Positions 1 through 11,690 are shown, counted from the stretch's first letter. The stretch: DNA of 64,000 bases from Azadirachta indica (GCA_022749755.1 CM040451.1:9375871-9439870), one strand, 5' to 3'. Numbers and translations: made by a program. Notes: generated by a model from the letters alone, not told the origin.

Positions 1-319
1 TGATCCGAATTTACTCACTGTATTCTCAACTGACATCCAAAATATCTGCTTGTTTATATATTTTTAAAAGAAAATCAGTAACCAAGAGATATTAAGAGAA
101 AGAGGATGCACTCTTTTCATATTACAAGTAATAACTTCTCTCTGCAGATTAAGATCCGAGCTTAGTAATTAATGGGTAGTGCTTTTTTCTTCTTTTTCTC
201 TATACAATAGCAAAACTACTGTGACTATAAAGCGAGAAAATAAACTGCCTAGCTAGTTAGAGGAAGAGTAGAAAGCATATCAATTAATTAGGGTTAAGTT
301 CTGAGAGAGATGAAAGGAC
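1..319. other. 3' flank of the glutaredoxin gene
   Basis: This AT-rich stretch lies downstream of the minus-strand glutaredoxin stop codon. It probably carries that gene's 3' UTR and polyadenylation region. I see no reading frame or repeat worth calling. Confidence 0.4.
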
Positions 320-733
320 TCAAAGCCAGAGTGCACCGGCGTCTTTGAGGAGAGGGACTAAGGTACCATTGATGTGGCAACCCATCAGAGTCTCAATCCC
401 GCCGAGGAACTTCCCACCGACGAAGACTGCCGGAACAGGCTGATGCTGGCCGTTGGATGAAAGCTGGAAGAGAACAGCCTCGATTTCAGGACCGGCAGCG
501 TGGTGGTCGAGTTCAACAACCGCAGGGCCAACGCCGAGACCGAAGAGGAGGCGCTTGGCCACAGTGCACATGCAGCATCCGCTCATGCTGAACAAAACGA
601 CGGCGTTGCTGGAAGCGAGCTTAGTCACCATCTCGTAAGTCTTCTCCAGGTTCATCGATGCTGAGGAAGAAGCCTTGCTGTTGAATGTCATGGTGTTGGC
701 CATTTGGATTCCGGTTTTCTTCGCAACCTGCAT
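320..733 (-). CDS. CC-type (ROXY-class) glutaredoxin
   Basis: Intronless gene of 137 residues. The thioredoxin-fold glutaredoxin domain covers roughly residues 35-137. The active site reads SGCCMC (C53, C54, C56), the CC-type signature found only in land plants, instead of the CPYC or CGFS of housekeeping glutaredoxins. VPAVFVGG (about residues 100-107) holds the conserved cis-proline and glutathione-binding region. The protein ends in ALWL, the C-terminal motif that in the ROXY family is needed for interaction with TGA bZIP factors. Members act in nucleus and cytosol as redox or co-repressor partners of TGA factors in flower development, jasmonate/salicylate crosstalk and nutrient signalling. 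The first ATG (733) gives a short basic lead; a second in-frame ATG lies 10 codons on (residue 11). A TATAAAT-like sequence on the minus strand at 921-930 could be the TATA box. The class call is firm; I cannot assign the exact ROXY/GRXC number. Confidence 0.93.
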   Translation of the reverse strand: MQVAKKTGIQMANTMTFNSKASSSASMNLEKTYEMVTKLASSNAVVLFSMSGCCMCTVAKRLLFGLGVGPAVVELDHHAAGPEIEAVLFQLSSNGQHQPVPAVFVGGKFLGGIETLMGCHINGTLVPLLKDAGALWL

Positions 734-1580
734 CAGTCAATCGACCCTTTTTCTGATCTCTTTGTCTTTTCAGATTGCGATGTTGGAGGAAGAAGAAGAA
801 GAACAAGAAAGGGATATGGAGATTTTGGAGAACTGTTATGATCTGGTCAATGTTGTGAGTGCGGAGGGTGAAAGGGATCGAGAGTGAGATGCGCAGGTTT
901 TGTGTGTATATTAATAACTAAAATTTATATCATAGAATTGCAGCACATTAATATCATGGTATGCTTTTTCTTTTCTTTTTTTTTTTTTTTTGTGTTTGTA
1001 TATTATTGATGAATGAGTTGATGTTATCTTTGATAATGTCTTAAATGTGAATTGTGATGAAATGAAACTTAATTTTAAGATGAAACGAATTTAGAATTCT
1101 CCTTCCATTATTCAGTCTTTTTTTTCTTTTTTGTTTTGAAAATTAAGAGCTTATTAAGACAAATTTAAGGTATTATACTGTTATTGTATCGAGATATGTT
1201 ACAGTACTATATGAGTTTGGTTATATATATATATATATATATATATAACAGTCTTCTTTGAGATAACTCTATGATAAAATATCTTACATCAATGTTATTA
1301 ACTGCAAAATTATGTTTCAGCTTTATTATCACGCTACACTTTTTTAAAATTTTTAATTAACATATTTTCTTTTTATAGGAAAAAAGAAAAGACAAGGGAT
1401 TGACTCGAGTCTTTGTGTTATTATTATTATGATTATAAAATAGAATTTCTCTAAGAAAGCGAAAGAGGTCAAATACTAAAGAACAAAACTAAGTGCTTGG
1501 ATTTTCGAATGAAGAAATCAAAGGTTCCTAGGGTTTTGCAAAATCTCTCTCTCTCTCTCTCTCTATCTATATATATATAT
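734..1580. other. Upstream region of glutaredoxin, AT-rich spacer
   Basis: Holds the presumed 5' UTR and promoter of the minus-strand glutaredoxin (CT/GA-rich up to about 900, TATA-like ATATAAATTT at 921-930 on the minus strand). After that come simple-sequence tracts: a T-run near 978, (TA)n at about 1219-1247 and (CT)n near 1545-1564. I see no other gene. Confidence 0.5.
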
Positions 1581-2691
1581 AGGGGAATTAACACATACCT
1601 CCCCTGAAGTTTGGCATTTTAACACCTATAGAGAATATTTGGGGAAACAAACACATACGTCCCCTAAAGCCATCCAAATCCGTCACACTGCCATTTGATT
1701 TAGGGATAATAATGTAATAACATATTAATGTATTAAAGAAATTTATTTCATTACATTTATCAAATATTCTAGATCAAAACGAACAAATAAGTGGGCGGCT
1801 ATAATAAAAAATACAAACATCAAGAGACAAAATTTAATATAGTTAAAATAATATACGATCAAATCAAATAAACACAATAAAATGAAACTAATAAAAAATA
1901 AGAACCTTAAATTAAGCAACCACATCGAGAATTACAAAATCCTTACTGGTTTTTCTAATTTACCAAAAATTTCATAAGAAATCCAACAAAAGCTTACTTA
2001 TGTTGTTTGCAACAAAAATGGTTTTGGGTTTCAAACGGAGCAATCAAATCAAAAACTACAAAATCCTTACTGAATTTTGTAATTAATCAAAAATCTCATA
2101 AAAAATTCAACAAAAGCTTGCTTATCTCATTTGCAACAAGAGCTGTTATGGGTCAACTACGTTTTTAGCAGAAAAAGAGATAGAAAATAAGTAAGATTGG
2201 TGAAACTTTGCAAAAGAAAGGGCAAATCTATTGTTACCATTTTGTTTTTTTAATCTGTCACTACTAGCCTTTCTTTACAAATCTAATGTTTCCAATTTGC
2301 AAATTTGTAAATGAGGAGACAAAGAAGGGTTGTGGCAACTAACTTTGCAAAAAGAAGAGAGAGGGACAACTAATTCGGAGATATTAGGGTTAGGTTTGAA
2401 TAAATTTAATTAAATATAAAATTACATTACCTTTTTAATTTTTTACAAGAAAAGTCACATATTTTATTGCAAATTTTAATGAGGTGAGCTCATACTATTA
2501 TAAAATATTAATATTATTTTAGCAATGGTTTTTTGTCTTTATTTTAACTTGGGCAAACAAAGGATAAGTATGTATTTTCATTAATGATGGATGAAAGTGG
2601 TTGCTTCCAAGGGAGGTAAGTGCTTGAATTCTTAAATTCTCTCTAAGTGTTAAAAGTTGAAACCTCAAGGGAGGTATGTGTTAAATCCCTT
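1581..2691. mobile_element. Non-autonomous long-TIR DNA transposon, Mutator-like MITE
   Basis: The left end (from AGGGGAATTAACACATACCT) and the reverse complement of the right end (from AAGGGATTTAACACATACCT) align for about 90 bp, including shared blocks such as TTTTAACAC and AGAGAAT. This makes long terminal inverted repeats. Within each arm the AACACATACCTCCC-like motif occurs twice. The element sits in a TA-rich microsatellite. Directly outside are atatatata (left) and acatatata (right), a plausible 9-bp target-site duplication with one mismatch, as expected for Mutator-like elements. The interior is AT-rich with no transposase frame, so it would be non-autonomous. Superfamily assignment rests on TIR length and TSD only. 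Confidence 0.75.
1932..2150. repeat. Direct tandem repeat inside the 1581-2691 element
   Basis: Two copies of a segment begin at 1934 and 2058 (124-bp offset). Each contains ACAAAATCCTTACTG, then CAACAAAAGCTT and TTTGCAACAA in the same order. They are diverged by substitutions but collinear, so this is an internal duplication of the transposon-like element. Confidence 0.7.
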
Positions 2692-3030
2692 ACATATATA
2701 TTATAAACTCAAAAGCCAAAACAAAACAAAGGTAAGGACTGTGAGAGAGAAAGAAAGAAAGAGCTAAGCTAAGCAAAATCATAAAAACCTGAGAAAGAGA
2801 GACAAATTCTGACGAAACCTTATACCTATCTGATTTATATTGCTCTTGCTAGCTTCTCCATTGTACGGATACAGTCCCCATCCTTTATATATAATCATCC
2901 TCTTGGTGTTCAGATAATCAGAAGCACTAGCATGCATGCCTTCCTAGTTTCCTTCTTTGACGTGCCTGCAAATATTACACCATTAAAGATTAAAGACAAT
3001 ACCATGCATGAGAGTAAGAAATGCCTGCAA

Positions 3031-3069
3031 CAGACCAGACCAGACCAGACCAGACCACTCATGCTCTCT

Positions 3070-3138
<69 letters not shown>

Positions 3139-3160
3139 ATATATATATACATATATATAT
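3031..3160. repeat. Compound microsatellite: (CAGAC)n, (CT)n, (TA)n
   Basis: Five tandem copies of a CAGAC/ACCAG pentamer (3031-3056) are followed, after a short gap, by an uninterrupted CT dinucleotide run (3071-3135, about 32 units) and then an alternating AT-rich tract to about 3160. The frames that cross it are Ser-Leu or Arg-Glu repeats and are not genes. Confidence 0.95.
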
Positions 3161-3376
3161 AACGTTTCATTTACTACGATTTCCTGCATGCCCAAAATTC
3201 AAGTTGAATCGGGCGGGTACGTCTCGTGCTTAATTTTGTTGTAATTTAAAAGTAAAATTAAAATAAATAAACAAATAATTATGTAATATATAATTTAAAA
3301 AAGGTTATGCATATATAATTGATAAAATTAAAGGAAAATTTATTTTAATTGATGTTTGCATGCATAGTGCATATAC

Positions 3377-3409
3377 TAATAATAATAATAATAATAATTA
3401 TTATTATTA

Positions 3410-3441
<32 letters not shown>
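3377..3441. repeat. (TAA)n followed by (ATT)n, self-complementary tract
   Basis: A run of TAA units (about 3377-3397) passes directly into ATT units (about 3398-3441), so the two halves are reverse complements and could fold into a hairpin. Confidence 0.9.
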
Positions 3442-4124
3442 AATTATGTATAATGCAAAATCCTGTGGCACGCGGTCAAACAAAATAAGTTGAACCATCG
3501 GGAGGGATGGGACCCACGTAGGGCAGAGAAATTAGTCGAGAGTCCTTTGGCGAGTGGGACCCACTAAGGGCAGTACCGCCTAAGAATATCTCAACAGAAA
3601 AGTATTCGGGTAGAGTCACACACTCTGAGAGTCAGTCAGAGTCAGAGACAAGTGTTGGTGTTGCCACGCTATACGGCTGCAGCTTTGCTTGCTAATTGCT
3701 ATCGCGTGATCCTCTCTGTACGGTGCGTTTTGACAACGGCAGAGAGAAAAAGAAAAGAGGTTACATATTTTATGTGGCGCAACTGAGTGGGAAAAAGATG
3801 GGTATGAATATGGTAAGAAAAACCGACAAGCCGACAAGCAACGACTGAAACGCCGTCGTTTGACGCTCAGTCCATTGCTTTCCTTACAGGCACAGGGAAA
3901 AGGAAGGTAGTAGGGTGGATGTCGCCCCTAGGAGACAGTGACGCCGTCACATTATTGCCTTCGTTATCCGTTATTTTTTTAACCTTCCCCACTAGGATAA
4001 ATAAATAAATAAAATAAAATAAAAATTCTTTTTTTACCGGTCAGACAGTCAAAGATCCGGAGAATTTCATTCCGTTTTTCCAATTTTGCCCTCAGACAAC
4101 GTTTTCTTAATTATTTTTTTATTA

Positions 4125-5184
4125 GGAAAATTCACGTATTGGGAGTACGACTAGATACCTCACAATATTTTAAAAACGGCAAATACTCTCCCAAGTATTG
4201 ATAAAAGATAAATATTTTCTAAAATTACTTTCTATTTATATAAAATAATTATTTTATTTTTATATATTTAAAATATGTATTAATTAACTATTTTAATCCA
4301 GTTATTAATATATAATAATCAATATATTTGTATGATTTATTTTTTTAATAATTATGTATTTAATTTTTTTTGTAATTCGTCTCTAAATTATTATTAATAT
4401 TTTAAAAAATTTTATTGTCATTATTAATACTATCCAAAATTTTTTAGAATATTTGATATTAAATTATATAAATTATTTTATTTATAAATTAATAGAGTTA
4501 TATAAAAATTATATAAATATTTTCAAAATTATAAATAATATATTTCATATATTACAAATACTATTTAGGTTTTACTTTAATTGATTGTGTTATAAATTAT
4601 ATAAATTATTTAAATTATTTTATTTATAAATTAATACAATTATGTATAAGTTATATAAATATTCTCAAAATTATAAATTATACGAATAATTAAAGTAAAT
4701 CTAAATTAATATTTGGATTTCATGAATATATTATTTATAATATTCTTGACATATAAATTCCAAATATTCAATATGACATATTTATTTATAAAAGATATTC
4801 TCAAAATATAAATAATATAATTCATATAATTCAAATATTATTTGAGATTTATTTTAGTTGATTGCATTATGAATTAATATTATAATAATAATAAAATTAT
4901 TTAAAATATTAATAATAATTTAGAAACTAATTATGAAAAATATTGAATACATAATTACAAAAAAATAAATTATAAGTATTAATAGATAGATTAAAATTGT
5001 CAATTAATATGCCTTTTAAATATTTAAGGGGAAAATTGTCATTTTGCATGAATGCATAGTAATTTCAAGGGTATTTATCGTATACCAATAGTTGAGAGAA
5101 TAGTTGAGAGAGTATTTGTCATTTTTAAAATATTAGAGAGGTATCTATTGTTTTCCAATATCGTAGGAGATATTTGCCAATTTC

Positions 5185-5185
<1 letters not shown>
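4125..5185. mobile_element. Inverted-repeat (long-TIR) element, AT-rich, non-autonomous
   Basis: The two flanks are reverse complements over roughly 300 bp each. The left arm carries TAGATACCTCACAATATTTT and GGCAAATACTCTCCCAAGTA. The reverse complement of the right arm carries TAGATACCTCTCTAATATTT and GACAAATACTCTCTCAACTA. Further in, both arms share TTTTTTTGTAATT and CTAAATTATTATTAATATTT. The ends are approximately GGAAAA at 4125 and TTTCC at 5185. The interior has loosely repeated AAATTATATAAATTATTTT-like units and no transposase frame. This is probably a non-autonomous DNA transposon. The exact ends and target-site duplication are unclear because the flanks are low-complexity. Confidence 0.65.
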
Positions 5186-5234
<49 letters not shown>

Positions 5235-6460
5235 TGTATATGAGATAATACAATAAAAAATCTACAAAAATATATGTCTCTATTAAGCTACCGTGTGAGG
5301 TAAAAATTTATTTGAAAGGTTCCATATTCTTAAATTATTTAGATTTTTTAATTAATTTCAATTTTTATATTAGAATTTACAAAATATTATAATAAAATTT
5401 TGTAATTGAGTTTTAGTTCTCGTGTTTATTTTTTCATTTTTTTATTAAATATTTTAATTTTTGTCAAAATTGTAATTTATAAGTTAATTCTAGTTAATTT
5501 ATTATTTAAGAATAGTACAAAAACTTTAGGGTTAGAATTTTGTTCACGTTAAAAATGAGAAAAGAATTTAATGCATATTGTATAATATTTGAATAATCTA
5601 AGAAATAACCCCAAAAATCATGAAAGTCGCGGGCTTCTTTATTTCCCTAACAAGTACAAACAGTCTACACACATCTATTACTGTACTAAAAGTAAACTTC
5701 TTGTAGGCATATATTTAAAATAAAATTATAATAATAAAAAAAAAAAAAAAAAAGAGAACTCCCGGTCTCCAATTACTATAATTGAATTATTAATACTATT
5801 TAAATATTTATATTTAAACAATCTTCCGTAAAAGGAAATCTACTCGTAAATTATGAGAAAATTTGAATCAAATGGCAACTCGAATCTTGATAATCTATAT
5901 ATGTATATATGATTGCTAAGAGATACTCACCAACTTAACCGAAGGTTAATTAATTCAAATTATAACGTTACATCAAAGAAATTATTAATTACATTATCAA
6001 AATAGTACTATTATTATTCAGTGATTTTATAATGTGCTACACTTGAATACATACATAATATTAGTAGCACTCTATACTGTAAATATACTTTGTATATTTT
6101 GTATTTCTAACTTTTTACTCGACTATGAAAATAAAGTTGAGAAATGTGTTCAATATATAACATTGCAACTTTTAAATATACCGTCTCAGCTGCGTTGTTA
6201 AAGTGTTTATTTAAAAGTAAAGATATTAATAATTAATTTTAGAATGAAGAGATAATTATCTAGAGGTACAATTTGAAATATATATGTCTACATTGATTAA
6301 TACTAAATTAAAGCATAATATATATCTTTTACAAATTGAACACATCATTTAATTTACATCATGCATGCCCCTGTACATCCATTTGAATTAGAAAATAAAC
6401 GAAACTAAAATAGAAAAATAAAAAGAAAAAGCATAAATTCATAGATATAAATGTAAATAT
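5186..6460. other. AT-rich spacer 3' of the 145-residue gene
   Basis: Starts with a (TA)n tract (about 5190-5218) and continues as very AT-rich sequence with an A-run near 5738. The last 100-150 bases probably form the 3' UTR of the minus-strand gene ending at 6461. I see no other feature. Confidence 0.5.
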
Positions 6461-6898
6461 TCATGGTAGACGAGTCATCCTGTTCCACAGAAACCCAACA
6501 GTAGAAGCAAGAAACCTGTAGATTGGATTGAAGCATGCATGCAATGGATTTCTCACGTAAACGTTCCAACAGGAGGCTGTAATTTCAGTCCTACTTCTAA
6601 TTCTTCCCCATAGACTGACGAAATAGTTCTGGTTTCTCGTCACCATGATCGCCGCCGACTGGACGTAGGCAGAGGCGGCCCGCTTCACCAGACGGTTTCT
6701 GATGGTGATGTTGGAGGAATCGAAGTCGTAAACATTTCCTTCAGGGTTGATTGCATAGCTTGTAGTGGGTGAGTTTATGATGATGTCTTTCAGGCTTGTG
6801 TATCTGAGATAATCGTCGACGTCGGAGTTACTCTTCCTAGAGGTTCTAGAGATTTGCAGAGAGGGAAGTTTCTTGAGCTTGAGAAGTTCTGTTTCCAT
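6461..6898 (-). CDS. Small plant protein of unknown function, 145 aa
   Basis: Intronless frame of 145 residues. I do not recognise the family with certainty. The protein is basic, with a Ser/Lys-rich N-terminus, a motif reading SLKDIIINSP (about residues 36-45), then NITIRNRLVKRAASAYVQSA (about 63-82). It ends in an aromatic, Trp/Cys-containing tail that includes FVSLWGRIRSR and NPIYRFLASTVGFLW. I see no signal peptide and no clear catalytic motif. Support for a real gene: local composition is clearly less AT-rich than its surroundings, codon use looks normal, the ATG at 6898 is in a good context (caccATGg), and a TATATATAT box lies about 80 bp upstream on the minus strand (about 6979-6989) after a pyrimidine-rich leader. 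Expression and function cannot be judged from sequence. Confidence 0.75.
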   Translation of the reverse strand: METELLKLKKLPSLQISRTSRKSNSDVDDYLRYTSLKDIIINSPTTSYAINPEGNVYDFDSSNITIRNRLVKRAASAYVQSAAIMVTRNQNYFVSLWGRIRSRTEITASCWNVYVRNPLHACFNPIYRFLASTVGFLWNRMTRLP

Positions 6899-6976
6899 GG
6901 TGATTATTAAAACCCATGGGAGAACGAGAAGAAGATGATGAAAGGGATTGAAAATTTGGCCATGGGAGTGGAGAGT

Positions 6977-6990
6977 GGATATATATACAT
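6977..6990 (-). promoter_or_regulatory. Candidate TATA box of the 145-aa gene
   Basis: On the minus strand this reads TATATATATCC, about 80 nt before the ATG at 6898, and is followed by a CT/TC-rich leader. The spacing would put transcription start near 6950. A (TA)n microsatellite lies just upstream, so the match may be fortuitous. Confidence 0.4.
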
Positions 6991-8316
6991 ATACATATAT
7001 ATATATATATATATATAAATATACGAGATCGAAGGTGATATTCTATTAGAGTTTTTTTGTTGACATTATTAATGGATGATATGATATGATATGATATGAA
7101 ATCAGTACGTAGTTACAGAGTTTGTTGGGATTTTGATTGATTGATGGGTTGATTGACAGTTGAGGGTTGCTTAAATTATGAGAGTGTTGGAAATTAGGGT
7201 GATGCTTAAATTTAGGATCGATAATGACTCGGGCTAATTGGGATTAAGTGGCTGTTAATTGTGATTAATTAGCTTACAATATTGTTGCATATATAATATT
7301 CTTAACAAATTAAAAGATGATCTAATCTATTTTATTTAATATTATATAAGTTATATTTCAAAATCATGCATTTGATTAAGAATGTATTTGTTTTTAAAAT
7401 GCAATATTCAATTTGAGAATTTAGTTGTTAGATGCTCATGACTATAAGGTAAGTTTATAATTAGTAAATGTCAGTTAGTTAATAGAAGTGAGTGGTTTAT
7501 TATGTAAAAAATATATAATTTTACACAATTTTAAAGTGAATTTTATATTAATAAGATAGGTTTGGTTTAATATTAAAATGATATGATTTTGAAACTATTG
7601 ACAAATTCAAGAGGAAATAAAAATATTTTAATTTCTTCGTCTTTTACAAACCTGATAAAGGTTTGATTACGACTTATGATATATGTTAAGTTGAATTGAT
7701 AATTATTACTTTAAATACTACTTATTCAACAAAGTTAATTGGTTGATATGAGTCAATTTTTTGTTATGATAAATTGAGAAAACAGTAGTTGATCCAGTAG
7801 CTGTTTCAGCAGCTGCAAACAAACAATGAAAAAAAATCTTATAGTTTAATAATAAGTGCTTTCACTTATAATAAATCTTCTTTTCTTTTGAAGCCCTATT
7901 TTAAATAAATATACCTTTTATTGTTCAACAAATTCAGAATAGTTTCAAATTAATAAAGAGAGTTTTCAATCACAATTGGAATTCGGTGGAAATTTACTTG
8001 TAACACATTAATCAAACATGTTTTGAAGAAAAAAATTTAATTAATAGTTTTCAATAAAAAAGAAAAAAAAATAAGTAAATAAATTTTAGAATACTAAGAT
8101 TTGCAAAGCAAAAGAACGAGAGTTATTTTGGAATTAATAAGGTCTTGTGTTATAGAAATTTTTTTTATTTGAATATATTTTAAACAGGTAAATAAAGAAA
8201 CGGAATTTTATAAGATAACAATGCTCGTAAAATATAAGCTCCAAAGAAAAAGAAAAAGAAAATAAAAAATGAAATGTAACAAGTGAACTCGTTTGAGCCT
8301 ACTAAAGTCGGTATCC

Positions 8317-8383
8317 GGGCCCAATTTTGAACCAAACGTCTTAAATACCCGGCCCAATTAGATTACTGGGCTAGATTTGGGCT
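8317..8383. promoter_or_regulatory. Cluster of four Site II (TGGGCY) motifs, no adjacent gene
   Basis: Cores are GGCCCA at 8318-8323 and 8351-8356, and TGGGCT at 8367-8372 and 8378-8383. In plant promoters such clusters bind TCP factors and mark ribosomal, mitochondrial and cell-cycle genes. No convincing reading frame starts within a few hundred bases on either side, so function is unproven. Confidence 0.4.
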
Positions 8384-11300
8384 CCTTTTTCAAACTCAAT
8401 TAACACAGAATTCCCTATTTCCCCACAGCGTACAATGTAAATGAGACTCTAATTTCTTCTATTTTCCAGTGTACTTGAATTTAATTCTTTTATTTTAAAT
8501 CGTTACAATATTGGTATATCCGATTCCAACAAATTCTCGAAAATTACAAAATTTTTCTCTAATTATTACAGAAGGATATATGCATATATTATGTAAAATA
8601 AGATGAAGTTACGAGAAATTTTTATTTTCTTAAAAAAATATATATATTAAATAAGACTTGTATAAGTCAAATTATACAAAACATATCAAGTTTAAATTCA
8701 ATGAGAAGGACACAAAATTGAATTTCATTTTCATGTTTAGCCAAGTGGGGCAATAGATATTTTCAAATCAAGCAATAAATTTATAGTCAAATAAGTCATT
8801 ATTTCTACAAAAAATAATAGCTCTAGTTTCTTCATATAATTTATTAATGGTGGGTCTTTCAGAAAGATATGTTTTAATTATATAATAAATAGCATGATTC
8901 ATTACTCAAATTTAATATTAGCATATTGCCAAAAATATCCAATGCAGTAATTGGTACAGTTGAATGTTGCTTAATTTTTTGTTACCTTAATTCTTTAATG
9001 GGTAGCAATAATTTTATTGAATTTTCAACTTTTTACTTACGATAGATTTATAATATATTAAAAATTCTTGGTATTGTACTAATATTTTTACTAATATCAA
9101 CAGTTTAATAATTATTAATAAGAATATCATTTTTAATGCCTGTTTTATTTGACCTTTTTAATAGTTAAAAATTTTTTTAAAATATATATTATTTTTTGTT
9201 ATTTGGTTGATACTAACAAGATTTTAAGAATTAAAAACAAATATCTTTCTTTCATACGAAGAAAGCTAAATTTTAAATTTTTGGCAGTAGGTTTTAACTA
9301 TAATTGAAGTTGAAAGTTCAAATTTCTGTATAAATACAAAGAATTTTAATATGTGAATTTTTTAAAATTCTTTATTATTATTTTTTTAAGGTAGGATGAA
9401 AAAGAGGTTGCTTATTCAAAGAGGATCACGAAGCTTGTCAAAATTTTGGGCCCTTTAGCAAAAGCAAAGAAGGAAAAGTAAGTTTAGAGAAAGCAAAAAG
9501 AAAAGATATAAAAATGATCCCTTTTGACAATGACCACGTATTGTTGTTGTAAGGAAAGAATCATCCAGAATCCAAGAAAATCTTATTGAAAGGTAAAGAA
9601 GTGTGTGTAATTTTGGGAAAAAAAAAAAGAGAAAAGAAAGTAAAAATAAAAATGAAAATAATAATAATAACTAGATAAGAATCTCAATTATTGTAAAATA
9701 TGGAATATCTTTTCTAAGTGATTGTAACTACTATACCCATCTCCAATAACCGACGTCACATCCTTTTCTCGTCAATTACTATCATACTAGCTTGAAATGG
9801 CATTAATTATTAATGTTAAAAAATAATTTGACACTTACCCTTGCTTACCCATCATGATTAACTTAAAAATATTTCAAACTGTTATATTTTTACTTAATTT
9901 TCTGATTAATATTTCAATTTTAAATATGTTAATGAGAACTAATGATAGTAGCAATTTTGGCATAAGGATTAGAGAACGAGTTGTGTGTATGATTGAGTAG
10001 TAAAGTTAATTATCACCGTAGAGGCATAGACTACAGGGATATACAGAAAAGGTAAAAGAGTAGGGGAAGAAATGAATGGATAAATTAATGTGTGGAATAT
10101 AATGAAAGGTAGAGAGAAGAGCCATCAATGTGTAATAGTACAAATTGAGGTGTGGTCGTAAATATCTTCTTTTTCATTATGATTATTAGCATGAAAATAG
10201 ATCATGTAAAGTAAAGGAATGCTGGTTTCTTTTCATTCCTTTTGTAATCACTTTGCATGTGCTAATAAATGAAGAACCCATTTATATATTTTGACCTAAC
10301 CCTAACCATAGTTCCCTAGCCCATAAGTTTAGCTGAAATTCTTATTGAAGTCAAGTCATATTGTTTTAGAATTATAGTGTTTAATGTGGCAATCTGTATA
10401 GAAGTGTTCCCAATTTGAAAGTTCTTACTTAATACCAATCTCTTGTTGAATATGGAAGTACTTGTGGAAAAGCATTAATAGGGTGTTCAATGCAAATAGA
10501 TCAGACCCAACAACCAAATAGAAATTATACGTCTAAACTTGTCTTCTCTAATAATATTAATGGTGAGGCAGCTCTGACATTTAATGCAACAATGATTTAG
10601 AGTCAACAATTAAGTAGATATTGTCTTTTTAAAATATAAAGTTTATTACGAGTTTATTCATAAATAAGTCAAAACACGTTTGTGTGATTGGGAGAATTCA
10701 ATGCTTAGAATTTAATTTAAACTCATTTTTACTACCCCTATAAGATGTGACACATAATTACTAAAGTTATCTACCATCTTCTCAACATATTTAATGTCAA
10801 ATCAGGGTATTGACTTGACTTATCAATTAGTAAGTATGACCTGCCTCTAATATTAAATTAATAATGTGACAGAAAATGATCTTAAAAATAATATTATTTA
10901 ATCTCTTCATAAAGTAAAGAAATAAAGTGTTGAATGATGATTATCATGGAAGGAGATGTCACATGGGAAAGCTTATTTCAACTTCAAAACTTTAAATTTG
11001 TCCAAGCATGAGAATTGGTAGGCCAAAGTGAGAAAGATGATCAATGAATTTTCCTTTATGAAAAAGGAAATTCCCATTGAAATTGAGTATCAACGGATAG
11101 AAATTAATAATCAAAAGCTCAACTCCTACAACTTTCCGAGAAAACTTTATTTAAAAGCAAGAAAATTTGGAATCCAAATTCAGCTGTCTTCCATGCACTA
11201 AATGTTCAGAAAAACCAAAACCCTAATACCCAAATAACCATACCAAACAAGACTAGCAACTTAAAGAACATGAATATGAATGGTTTCATGGGACAGTTTT

Positions 11301-11617
11301 TGAATGAAAAGGTTGTCTGCCATTATCATAGTTGCCCAAATGTATCAACATATATAATAATTAAGAAACCCACTACAACAAACATTAAAAGTAATGTGGT
11401 CTTCTTCAATTTTGATAGGATGTGTAATTTAAATACAACTCATTCTATACACTTGTCACAATTTTATTAGTGAAAATTGATTAATTAATTAGAACATTAA
11501 TAATTAAAATTTTTTATATTTTAAAACTTAAGTCTTACCCACATGATTACTTGAGATTTATATGCATGTCTAAATTAAAATATTAATATACACTTTTAAC
11601 GGTCAATATTTCATTTT

Positions 11618-11690
11618 ATGTGTACATTAATTATATGTATTATATTTAATCTCAATAATTGATAGTATATAAATTTAATAATTTATAAAT
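11618..11690. repeat. Partial copy of inverted-repeat MITE family
   Basis: Matches the right half of the element copies at 14803-14984 and 26256-26440. It has GTACATTAATTA, then TTTAATCTCAAT, then ATATAAATTTAA and TTTATAAATAAT in the same order. The left half is not recognisable. Confidence 0.5.

Larger units (their letters stand above)
2692..4124. other. Intergenic spacer between two TIR elements
   Basis: Non-coding. It holds the compound microsatellite at 3031-3160, an (AAT)n/(ATT)n inverted tract at 3377-3441, and a less AT-rich segment at about 3470-4000. I see no supportable gene; the frames that read through the CT tract are artefacts. Confidence 0.5.

Noticed and set aside
2910..3244. 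Several overlapping 70-86 codon frames on both strands
   Set aside because: They read through the CT/GA microsatellite and encode Ser-Leu or Arg-Glu repeats.
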